A stretch of DNA of 21,466 nucleotides from DSAR01 sp034437315 (GTDB lineage Bacteria; Chloroflexota; Anaerolineae; B4-G1): contig DAOTUC010000138.1 of NCBI GenBank assembly GCA_034437315.1, forward strand, positions 1 through 21,466. Direction: 5' to 3'. This document shows, piece by piece, positions 1 to 7,267 of this stretch (its first letter is position 1; each line of letters begins with the position of its first letter). Made by a program: the position numbers and the translations under genes. The notes under the pieces are model-generated. The model had not been told where the DNA came from. It saw nothing but the letters and a program-made list of their open reading frames with translations, and searched no databases.

Positions 1-114
1 GGGCTGCTCGGCCTGATCGGACGACATCTCAAACCCACGCTGCTGGCCGATCAGTGGCTGACCGATTCCCCAACAGCACGCCTGCGCCTCCTGTGGGATA
101 CCTGGCGCGAGCCG

Positions 115-184
115 ACGCCTGCCTGTGCGACGCCTGCCTGTGCGCCGCACGCAGACAGGCACGCAGACAGGCACACAGACAGGG
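115..184. repeat. In-frame imperfect palindrome made of short direct repeats
   Basis: Two exact 15-bp copies of ACGCCTGCCTGTGCG (115-129 and 130-144) are followed by three 12-bp copies of ACGCAGACAGGC (149-160, 161-172 and a variant at 173-184). The two halves are roughly reverse complements, giving a large imperfect hairpin. The insert is in frame in the helicase-associated gene and encodes low-complexity peptide (TPACATPACAPHADRHADRH). Confidence 0.75.
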
Positions 185-316
185 AGGAGAATCGCGCCCT
201 GTGGAATCGCTACCGGCTGCCTGCGCTGGCGGAGGACGACGATCCTGTGGCCCGTTTCCGGGCTTTGCTACAGGCCCTGGCACTCTGCCCGCCTGGCCCC
301 CTGGGATCTGTCGACA

Positions 317-345
317 GCCTGTCTGTGCGGGGCACGCAGACAGGC
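317..345. repeat. Second copy of the CAGACAGGC palindrome, intragenic
   Basis: GCCTGTCTGTGC (317-328) and GCACGCAGACAGGC (332-345) are reverse complements apart from a 2-base insertion, with a 3-base loop. The right arm contains the same ACGCAGACAGGC unit as the repeat at 149-184. It lies in frame 1 of the same gene and leaves the frame open. Confidence 0.75.
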
Positions 346-515
346 CTGCTCGACGCGCTGGCGGAGCGGCGTCCGGCCCTCCTGCGGCCCCAGGCGACCT
401 ACTCGGCCTGGGCCGCCCTCGATCCGGCGGAACAGACCGCCTTCCAGGACCGCGCCCGCGTCGTGCTACGGGACTTGCTTATCGGCCCTTTGCACTGGTT
501 TGGCGTGATTGAGAT

Positions 516-547
516 AGCGAATGAGCGAGTCAGCGAGTCGGCGAGAG
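516..547. repeat. 8-bp tandem repeat at the frame break
   Basis: Four consecutive octads: AGCGAATG, AGCGAGTC, AGCGAGTC, GGCGAGAG. A pyrimidine-rich stretch follows (569-604), including CTCTCGC at 584-590, which can pair with GCGAGAG at 541-547. The unit length is not a multiple of three, and the gene changes frame here. Confidence 0.65.
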
Positions 548-1242
548 GTCAGGCAGATATGGCGGGTCTCCCCCTCTCCGTGTCTCTCGCTCTCCCTTTC
601 CCCACTTGGGGCAGCTTTGTTGGGCCGCGACGACGGCGCCTGGCCCCGGGATCCGGAACCAGCGCCGCTGCACGTGGTTCCCGTCCTGGAGCCACTCGAC
701 GACACGCCGGCCGATGCCGTCATCGTCGACGCACCCAACGCTCTCCCGCTGGTGGATCGTTTCGCCCTGGAAGGGATCGTAGCGCCCGATCCAGAAAATC
801 CCGGGCGCTACGCGCTCACGGGCGAAAGTTTCCAGCAGGCCCTCCAACGCGGTCATGGTGTCGAGGGTGTGGTCAACTTCCTGGAGCGGGCTTCGGGCGA
901 GCCGCTGCCAGCGCCGGTGCTGGACGCGCTCTACCGGTGGGAGGCTGACTTCGACCGCGTCACCATCCGCCGGACGATCCTGCTGCAAACTCAGGATTCC
1001 GACCAATTGCGCGAGTTGACCGGCCACCGTCGTATTCGGGAGATCCTGGGCCGGACGCTGAACGAGCGCACCGTCGTGCTGAGCGTGCCGGCTCGCCACA
1101 TCCAAAACCACGCCTCGATCATTCACCAGGACGATTACGACCGGGCCTTGAAGTTGTTGATCGCTGTCGTGGAAAAGCTGGATGAAGAGACAGTCGCTGG
1201 CCTGATACCCTAGGCAGGTCAAGACTTTATGAAACACCAGAC

Positions 1243-1276
1243 GCCCGGCTTGTGCAAAGCCAGACCGGGCCTTTTT
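1243..1276 (+). terminator. Rho-independent terminator of the helicase-associated gene
   Basis: GCCCGG (1243-1248) pairs with CCGGGC (1265-1270), followed directly by a T-run (1272-1276). It lies 30 bases after the stop at 1213 and just before the ABC transporter gene, so it separates the two units. Confidence 0.75.
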
Positions 1277-1308
1277 GTGCTTTGGAGTAGTTGCCGAGGA
1301 GGTTGTCG

Positions 1309-3050
1309 ATGCAAGTGTTGAAACGATTATTGTCTTACGTGCGCCCATATTGGAAGCCGCTACTGCTCACCAGTACCCTGCTGCTCTTGCAAACCGGGTT
1401 CAATTTATTGCCGCCGCTCTTCCAGCGCGAGATCGTGGACAACGTCATTGGCGCGAGCGATCTCTCCCGTCTGTGGGGGTTGATCGGCGCGCTGATTGGC
1501 GTGCATCTCCTGTCGCAGATTGTGGACTTTGGCGACCTGTACATCCGGCACGCGCTGGGCGAGCGCGTCATCTATGACCTGCGGGTGCACATCTACGCCC
1601 ACTTACAGCGCTTATCCCTGGCCTTCTTCGAGCGCACATCGACCGGAGAGCTGATGTCCCGGGTGACCAACGACGCGTCAACTCGCTGGAACAGTTCATC
1701 ACCCACGGCGTCGCCCTGACGGCGCTGGACCTGTTGCGCCTCATCGGCGCGCTGATCGTGCTCCTGGCGCTCGATTGGCGGTTGGCGCTGGTCGCGCTGG
1801 GCCCCTTACCCTTCATCGCCATAGGATTGCGCTCGTTCAACCAGCGCGTGCGGCCAGTCTACCGCCACGTGCGCGACCGCCTGGGGGACATCAACGCCCG
1901 GCTACAGGATAACCTGAGCGGCATCCGCGTCATCCAGGCCTTCGGGCAAGAAAAAGTCGAACTGAGCAATTTCGAAGACACCAGCGAGCGCTATTATCAG
2001 GAGCGGGTCGAGGCGATCCGCGCCTGGTCCACGTTCTTCCCGGCGCTGCGCTTCGTGGCGGCGCTGGGCGGCGTGTTGATCCTGGGCTTTGGCGCGCGCA
2101 TGGTCGTCAATGATCAAATCACCCTGGGAACCCTGGTGGCCTTTCTCTCCTACATCACCTCGTTCTACGATCCACTCCGGCGCTTGACCGAGGTGGACAA
2201 CGTCTTCCAACAGGCCATCGCCGCCGGTGAACGGATTTTCGAGCTGCTGGACGAGAGCCCGGAGATACAGGATAGGCCGGACGCCGTCGAGTTGGAGATG
2301 ATCAAGGGAGACGTGGTCTTCCACGATGTGCACTTCCGTTACGGCGATGGGGACGAGGTGTTGCACGACGTGGAATTCCACATGGGGCCCGGCGAGGTCG
2401 TCGCGCTGGTGGGACCGAGCGGCGCGGGCAAGACCAGCATCGCCAATCTGCTCTGCCGCTTCTACGACCCCATCCACGGGCGCATCCTGGTCGACGGGCG
2501 CGATCTGCGCGACGTGCAGATCAAATCGCTGCGGCAACACGTATCCGTGGTCCTGCAAGATACGTTCCTGTTCAACACCACCGTGCGCGACAACCTGCGC
2601 TACGGCAAGCCCGACGCGAGCGACGAAGAGATGATCGCCGCCGCGCAGGCCGCCTACGCCCACGAGTTCATCCAGCAACTACCCGACGGTTACGACACCG
2701 AGGTGGGAGAACGGGGGGTCAAGTTAAGCGGCGGTCAGAAGCAGCGCCTGGCCCTGGCCCGTGCGATCTTGGCCGATCCGCGCATCCTGATTCTGGACGA
2801 GGCGACCTCGTCCGTCGACGCCGAAGCGGAATACCTGATCCAACAGGCGCTGGAGGAGGTGCTGAAGGGGCGCACGTCATTGGTCATCGCCCACCGCTTG
2901 AGCACCATCCGCAGCGCCCACAAGATCATCGCCCTGGAGGAAGGCCGCATCCGCGAAATCGGCGATCACCAGGAGCTGTTGGCGAAAGGCGGATTGTACA
3001 GCCAACTCTACCAACGGCAATTGGCCCTGTCGAGCACAGAGGCGGAATAG
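1309..3050 (+). pseudogene. ABC exporter (fused transmembrane plus ATPase, MsbA/LmrA-like half transporter), 2-base frameshift
   Basis: This encodes a type IV ABC exporter half-transporter that would act as a dimer in the inner membrane. The start ATG at 1309 has GAGGAGG (1296-1302) six bases upstream. The first part (1309-1719) covers the first transmembrane helices and ends shortly after GELMSRVTND. The second part (frame of 1734-3050) covers the rest of the membrane domain and a complete ATPase domain: Walker A GPSGAGKTS, Q-loop region, signature LSGGQKQRLALARAI, Walker B ILILDEAT and H-loop AHRLS. At 1672-1679 the sequence GACGCGTC replaces an expected GACGTC. Removing the extra GC (1675-1676) restores VTNDVNSLEQFITHG, which matches the family. 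The break is a single small lesion in an otherwise perfect gene, so it is recent or an error. The substrate cannot be told. Confidence 0.85.
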
Positions 3051-3092
3051 GCGCGCTCTTGGGTTCATAAAGGAACAATTTCCCGCGCAGGC

Positions 3093-3108
3093 GCCCCGAG
3101 GACGGGGC
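3093..3108. terminator. Hairpin in the convergent ABC/tex spacer
   Basis: GCCCCG (3093-3098) and CGGGGC (3103-3108) form a perfect stem with a 4-base loop, 40 bases after the ABC stop. It has no long T-run. It may act as a weak terminator or be one copy of a GC-rich hairpin repeat; a similar one lies at 10166-10182. Confidence 0.4.
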
Positions 3109-3139
3109 TTAGAGCACAAGGTGCGGGAAGTTATAAATT

Positions 3140-3181
3140 TACGGATTCTTAGCGCACGCTATACGGATTCTTAGCGCACGC
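3140..3181. repeat. 20-bp direct repeat next to the tex stop codon
   Basis: TACGGATTCTTAGCGCACGC occurs exactly at 3140-3159 and 3162-3181, separated by 2 bases. The second copy ends one base before the tex stop (3183-3185). No longer array exists. Confidence 0.8.
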
Positions 3182-3182
3182 G

Positions 3183-5369
3183 CTACTCGTTACGGCCGGG
3201 CCAACCGAGTCCGATCCGCCCTCGTTCCGGTTCCACGCTCAAGATCTCCACCTCAACCACGTCGCCGACCTTCAGCTTTTTGCCGCGCGGCAACCAGATG
3301 CCGCGCGGTATCTGGCTGCGGTGGAGCAAGCCGTCGTGCTTGACCCCCACGTCGACGAAAGCGCCGAAATCGACCACGTTTCGCACGGCCCCCTTCAGCC
3401 GCATGCCGGGATTCAGGTCCTCCATCGTCAACACGTCGCTGCGCAGGATGGGCGTGGGAAGATCCTCGCGGGGGTCTCGGCCGGGGCGGGCCAGTTGCTC
3501 GAAGATGTCGATCAGCGTGAGCGCGCCAACGCCCAATTCGACGGCGAGTTCGTCGATAGGCCGCTCCTCCTGCAACTTGAGCAGCGCCGGCTCCCGCTGC
3601 GCCGGCGTCGCGTGACGGGGCAATCGCGCGCGAGCCAGCACCGCCTCAGCCGCCGGGTAGCTCTCCGGATGGATGGCGCTTTCGTCCAGCGGGTTCTCCC
3701 CATCGCGGATACGCAGGAAACCGGCCGCCTGCTCGAAAGTCTTCGGCCCCAATCCCTTCACCTCTGTGAGCGCTTCGCGGGAGGCGAAGGGGCCGCGCGC
3801 GTCCCGATGGGCTACGATCCGCCGCGCCAACGTGGGGCCGATACCGGCGACGTGGGTCAGCAGAGCCGGCGAGGCGGTGTTCACATCCACGCCCACCCGG
3901 TTGACCACGCTCTCGACCACGCCGTCCAGCGCCCCGGTGAGCTGGGTCTGGTTGACGTCGTGCTGGTACATGCCCACACCGATTGAGCGGGGATCGATCT
4001 TGACCAACTCCGCGAGGGGATCCTGCACCCGCCGGGCGATGGAGACCGCGCCCCGCATGCTAACGTCCATCTCGGGCAGTTCCGCCCGGGCCAGCTTGCT
4101 GGCGCTGTAGACGCTGGCCCCGGCCTCACTGACGATGAGGTAGCGCAGGTCGAGGACGGGCGATTTGGCGTGGGAGAACCGCTCCCGGATGATCTCGGCG
4201 ACCAACTGCTCCGTCTCGCGCGAGGCGGTCCCGTTGCCGATGGCGACCAGGGTCACCCGATGACGGGCGATCAACGCCGTCAACGTCTCCGCCGCCTCCG
4301 CGCGCCGTTTCTGGGGCGGGTGGGGATAAATGGTCGCCGTGTCCAACGGCTTGCCGGTCGGGTCGATCACGGCGACCTTGCAACCGGTGCGAAAACCGGG
4401 GTCGATGCCCATCACCGTGTGTTCAGCCAAGGGCGGCTGGTTGAGCAGCGCGCGCAGATTCTCGGCGAAGACGCCAATGGCGTGGGCCTCCGCCTCCTCG
4501 GTGAGGATGCGACGCACATCCCGCTCAATGGCGGGGAGCAACAAGCGCTGCGCGGCGTCCTCAGAGGCCAGGATCAATTGCTCGGCCAGAGGGGATTCCC
4601 TTTTCGGGCGGAAGTGGGCGCCGATCGCCGCGCGCCAATCCCGCTCCTGCGTCTCGACGCGCACGCGGAGCGCCCCCTCTGTCTCACCGCGATTGATCGC
4701 CAGCGCTTGATGGGGACGCAGACGGCTGACGCGCTCCTCGAAATCGTAATAGAGTTCGTAAGTTCCGCGCTCGTCTGGGGCGTCCTCGACCTTTTCCGAT
4801 TGCAGAACGCCCCATTCGAGTGTCTTCTCGCGGACGATCCGCCGCACCTCGGCGTGATCGCTTATCGTCTCGGCGACGATATCGCGGGCACCGTCGAGAG
4901 CCTCCCCGATGGTAAGCACGTCATCGGAAAGATAGGCAGCGGCGAGATTCTCGATAGATCGCCCCACCCCTTCCTGCTGTAGAATCAAATCGGCTAGCCC
5001 TTGTAAGCCCTTTTCGCGGGCCACACTGGCCCGGGTGCGACGCTTGGGTTTGTAGGGCTGATAGAGATCCTCCAGCTCCGTGCGCGTCTCGGCCGCCAGC
5101 AGCCTTTGATGGAGTTCGAGCGTGAGCTTGCCCTGGGATTCGATGGTGTTGATAATCGTCTCCCGCCGCTCGTCCAGGTTTCGCAACGACGAGAGACGGT
5201 CGCCAATCTGGCGGATCTGCTCCTCATCCAGCCCGCCGGTGACCTCTTTGCGATAACGGGCGATGAAGGGCAACGTGTTGCCCTCGTCGAGCAATCCGAC
5301 CGTCGCCGAAACCTGGTCGGCGCGGAGATTGAGTTGTTGGGCGATCTGTTTGACGTGTTTGCTTGGCAT
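3183..5369 (-). CDS. tex: Tex-family transcription accessory / RNA-binding protein
   Basis: Full-length Tex (728 aa), a cytoplasmic nucleic-acid-binding protein implicated in transcription and RNA handling. Visible parts in order: Tex N-terminal helical domain with LPFIARYRKEVTGGLDEEQIR (about 33-53) and ELEDLYQPYKPKRRTRA (about 98-114); a YqgF/RNase H-like domain starting MGIDPGFRTGCKVAVID (about 320-336) with the SEAGASVYSAS segment (about 414-424); helix-hairpin-helix repeats (about 490-555: VNTASPALLTHVAGIGPTLA, VKGLGPKTFEQAAGF); and a C-terminal S1 domain (about 650-725: GAVRNVVDFGAFVDVGVKHD). The start ATG is preceded on the minus strand by GAGGT about seven bases upstream. It is transcribed alone, convergent with the ABC gene and divergent from the lipoprotein operon. 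Confidence 0.96.
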   Translation of the reverse strand: MPSKHVKQIAQQLNLRADQVSATVGLLDEGNTLPFIARYRKEVTGGLDEEQIRQIGDRLSSLRNLDERRETIINTIESQGKLTLELHQRLLAAETRTELEDLYQPYKPKRRTRASVAREKGLQGLADLILQQEGVGRSIENLAAAYLSDDVLTIGEALDGARDIVAETISDHAEVRRIVREKTLEWGVLQSEKVEDAPDERGTYELYYDFEERVSRLRPHQALAINRGETEGALRVRVETQERDWRAAIGAHFRPKRESPLAEQLILASEDAAQRLLLPAIERDVRRILTEEAEAHAIGVFAENLRALLNQPPLAEHTVMGIDPGFRTGCKVAVIDPTGKPLDTATIYPHPPQKRRAEAAETLTALIARHRVTLVAIGNGTASRETEQLVAEIIRERFSHAKSPVLDLRYLIVSEAGASVYSASKLARAELPEMDVSMRGAVSIARRVQDPLAELVKIDPRSIGVGMYQHDVNQTQLTGALDGVVESVVNRVGVDVNTASPALLTHVAGIGPTLARRIVAHRDARGPFASREALTEVKGLGPKTFEQAAGFLRIRDGENPLDESAIHPESYPAAEAVLARARLPRHATPAQREPALLKLQEERPIDELAVELGVGALTLIDIFEQLARPGRDPREDLPTPILRSDVLTMEDLNPGMRLKGAVRNVVDFGAFVDVGVKHDGLLHRSQIPRGIWLPRGKKLKVGDVVEVEILSVEPERGRIGLGWPGRNE

Positions 5370-5660
5370 TGTGACCTCGTTTATCTCATCTATATAGACG
5401 ATTAAAAAATTCGCTCCTCGGGCCGATTAACGCCCCCGGGACGATGGATAAAGCAATGATTGAACACTCTCTATATCCATCCATTAACGCAATTGTACCC
5501 CGTCCCGCCAGCTACGCAAGTGTAACATGTCTCATCTCAATAATACGGGGCAAGGACGATGGACCGCCGTCATCTTGACGGCATACGTGCCAGCAGGATG
5601 CTGACGCTCCTAATTGCCTCTTTGTCCCCACTTGCCTGTGATGGTATAATTCCCTCAACT
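5370..5660. other. Divergent intergenic region between tex and the lipoprotein operon
   Basis: No gene is supported here. It holds TCTATATAGA (5389-5398), a 10-bp palindrome about 20 bases before the tex start that may overlap its -10 region, and a perfect hairpin GCCGTCA/TGACGGC (5566-5582). The promoter of the plus-strand operon is listed separately. An open frame extends upstream of 5661 to 5559, but it would run through the promoter and has no ribosome binding site. Confidence 0.5.
5622..5650 (+). promoter_or_regulatory. Sigma-70-type promoter giving a near-leaderless transcript
   Basis: TTGTCC (5622-5627), a 17-base spacer and a perfect TATAAT (5645-5650). Transcription would start near 5657, about four bases before the ATG at 5661. 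No Shine-Dalgarno sequence precedes that ATG, which fits leaderless or very short-leader initiation. Confidence 0.65.
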
Positions 5661-7259
5661 ATGGGCAAAAAAATCTTTCAAATCCTCCTCTTAACCACTC
5701 TTTTCATCACCGCCCTCCCACTGGCGGCGTGCGCGCCGCTGACGCCGGCCGGGGCGCAGCGGGTGACGCTGCACGTCGACGGCGAGACACGCACCATCGC
5801 CACCGAGGCGCTCACCGTCCACGATCTATTGGCGGAGGCCAACGTCACGCTCGACGAGGACGACTACGTCTCGCCCGCCGAGACGACTTTCCTGGAAGAG
5901 GGGCTGGTCGTCCGGGTCACACGGGTCGAGACGCGCACCGAGACCGAACAGCGGGAGATCCCCTTCGAGCGGCGAACCGTGCGCGACGCCTCCATCCCCG
6001 CCGGCGAGACGCGCTTGCTGGAACCGGGTATCTCCGGCATCGAGGAACTGGCCTATCGCGTCAGGCTGGAGGATGGCGTCGAGGTGGAGCGGCGGATGGT
6101 GCGCCGGGTGACGATCCGCGAAGCGCGGAACGAGGTCATCCTCATCGGCGTGCAACCGGAACGCGGACCGACATCCATCACCGGGACCGTGGCCTACCTG
6201 GCGAACCACAACGCCTGGGTCATCCAGACCACCAGCGCCAACCAGCGCCGTCTGACCCACGGGGGCGACCTGGATGGGCGCGTCTTTTCGCTTTCGCCGG
6301 ATGGGAGCTACCTCCTTTTCACCCGCACGCCGACCGAGACCGGGGAGAGCGCGCCCTTCAACGAGCTATGGGCCATCGAGACGGCGACCGCTGGCGCGAC
6401 GCCAGTCCACCTGGGCGTCCAGAACGTCCTATGGGCGGCCTGGGAACCGAACTGCCGGGTCGATCCGGAGACCGCCGGTTGTCGCGTCGCCTATTCGACC
6501 GGCGCGCCCGCCGAAGGCAACCCGCCCTGGAAGGCGGAAAATGATCTGTGGGTGGTCCGAGCGCCAATCGGGGAGGCGCAGGACCTCCGGCCGAGGGTGG
6601 TCGTCAGGCCGAGCGCCGGCGGCTCGTATGGCTGGTGGGGAGGGGACTACGCCTGGTCGCCGGACGGGAGCAGGATAGCCTACGCCCGCGCCGACGAGAT
6701 AGGCGTCATTCAGGTCATCGACGGGCGGCGGCAGCCCATGAACCAGTTCGCGCCGTATCGCACCTACGCCGCCTGGGTGTGGACGCCGACGGTCAGTTGG
6801 TCGCCGGAGGGGGATTTCATCGTCGCGACGCTGCACGGCCCGCCCCCGGCGGGGGAAGCGCCTGAGGACAGCCCCGTCTTTGACGTGTGGGCGTTATCGG
6901 TCGACGGCGAGATCGCGGCGAAGCTCTCCAGCGAGAGCGGCATGTGGGCCGCGCCGCAGTACGCGCCGGCGGGATCGTTGGTCGCGTTTGGGCGGGCGCG
7001 CAGTCCCTACGCCAGCCACACCAGCAGTTACGAACTGTTCGCGATGGATCGAGATGGGTCCGACCGGCGACATCTCTTCCCGCCGGCCGAGGAGATAGGC
7101 CTGAGCTACCCGGCATTCGCCTGGGGGCCGGACGGGCGGCGCCTGATCGTCGTCTATCAGGGGAATCTCTATCTCCTGCCAGTCGTCGAGGGGGATGAGG
7201 ATCCGTTGAGCCAGTTGACCGGGGAGGGAAACGTGTCGGCTGTTCGTTGGGGATGGTAG
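5661..7259 (+). CDS. Lipoprotein with DUF348, G5 and beta-propeller (PD40/TolB-like) repeats
   Basis: A 532-aa predicted lipoprotein. The signal peptide ends in a lipobox LAAC, with lipidated Cys at residue 24. Residues about 34-75 match DUF348 (VTLHVDGETRTIATEALTVHDLLAEANVTL). Residues about 80-155 look like a G5 domain, a cell-wall or glycan-associated module. From about 165 to the end come repeated propeller blades with the SPDGSYLLF, WSPDGSRIAYAR, WSPEGDFIVATL and WGPDGRRLIVVY motifs of WD40-like PD40 repeats. DUF348 plus G5 is known from cell-wall proteins such as YabE/Rpf relatives; here no lytic catalytic domain follows, only the propeller. The start at 5661 was chosen for the signal peptide and the promoter just upstream. 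It heads a three-gene operon (the next ATG is 9 bases after the stop). The protein is likely on the outer face of the membrane and may bind wall polymer or a partner. Confidence 0.85.
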   Translation: MGKKIFQILLLTTLFITALPLAACAPLTPAGAQRVTLHVDGETRTIATEALTVHDLLAEANVTLDEDDYVSPAETTFLEEGLVVRVTRVETRTETEQREIPFERRTVRDASIPAGETRLLEPGISGIEELAYRVRLEDGVEVERRMVRRVTIREARNEVILIGVQPERGPTSITGTVAYLANHNAWVIQTTSANQRRLTHGGDLDGRVFSLSPDGSYLLFTRTPTETGESAPFNELWAIETATAGATPVHLGVQNVLWAAWEPNCRVDPETAGCRVAYSTGAPAEGNPPWKAENDLWVVRAPIGEAQDLRPRVVVRPSAGGSYGWWGGDYAWSPDGSRIAYARADEIGVIQVIDGRRQPMNQFAPYRTYAAWVWTPTVSWSPEGDFIVATLHGPPPAGEAPEDSPVFDVWALSVDGEIAAKLSSESGMWAAPQYAPAGSLVAFGRARSPYASHTSSYELFAMDRDGSDRRHLFPPAEEIGLSYPAFAWGPDGRRLIVVYQGNLYLLPVVEGDEDPLSQLTGEGNVSAVRWGW

Positions 7260-7267
7260 GCGATCTG

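Larger units (their letters stand above)
1..1213 (+). pseudogene. Helicase-associated (XPB/Ssl2-like, Helicase_C_3) protein, 5'-truncated by the window and frameshifted
   Basis: Two open frames together encode one protein. Frame 1 runs from base 1 and carries family-like text ending in LLIGPLHWFGVIE. Frame 2, open from 509 to the stop at 1213, resumes with LSPLGAALLG and then the conserved C-terminal part (VIVDAPNALPLVDRFALEG, RTILLQTQDSDQLRELTGHR, RTLNERTVVLSVPARH). In relatives the PLHWLG and LTPLGAALL segments are joined in a single frame, so the reading frame is lost between about 509 and 590, exactly where an 8-bp tandem repeat sits (516-547). Two palindromic inserts lie further upstream in frame 1. 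The family is known as an uncharacterised protein with an XPB-helicase-like N-terminal/associated domain; its function is unknown. It may be a true pseudogene, a phase-variable gene or an assembly error. The 5' end is outside the window. Confidence 0.7.

Noticed and set aside
115..184. CRISPR-like array
   Set aside because: Units are adjacent, 12-15 bp long, without spacers, and lie inside a coding sequence.
530..1348. 272-aa minus-strand frame
   Set aside because: It crosses the terminator and the start of the ABC gene, and lies opposite recognisable helicase-associated sequence.
1672..1720. Programmed ribosomal frameshift in the ABC gene
   Set aside because: No slippery heptamer, and removal of a 2-base duplication explains the break fully.
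1902..2678. 258-aa minus-strand frame across the ABC gene
   Set aside because: It is antisense to well-conserved ABC transporter motifs and composed of shadow codons.
3140..3181. CRISPR repeat or attachment site
   Set aside because: Only two copies with a 2-base gap; no integrase or cas gene in the window.
4170..4982. 270-aa plus-strand frame opposite tex
   Set aside because: The tex sequence is full length and conserved on the other strand.
5559..5660. Upstream extension of the lipoprotein to 5559
   Set aside because: It would run through the promoter and put 34 residues ahead of a clear signal peptide.
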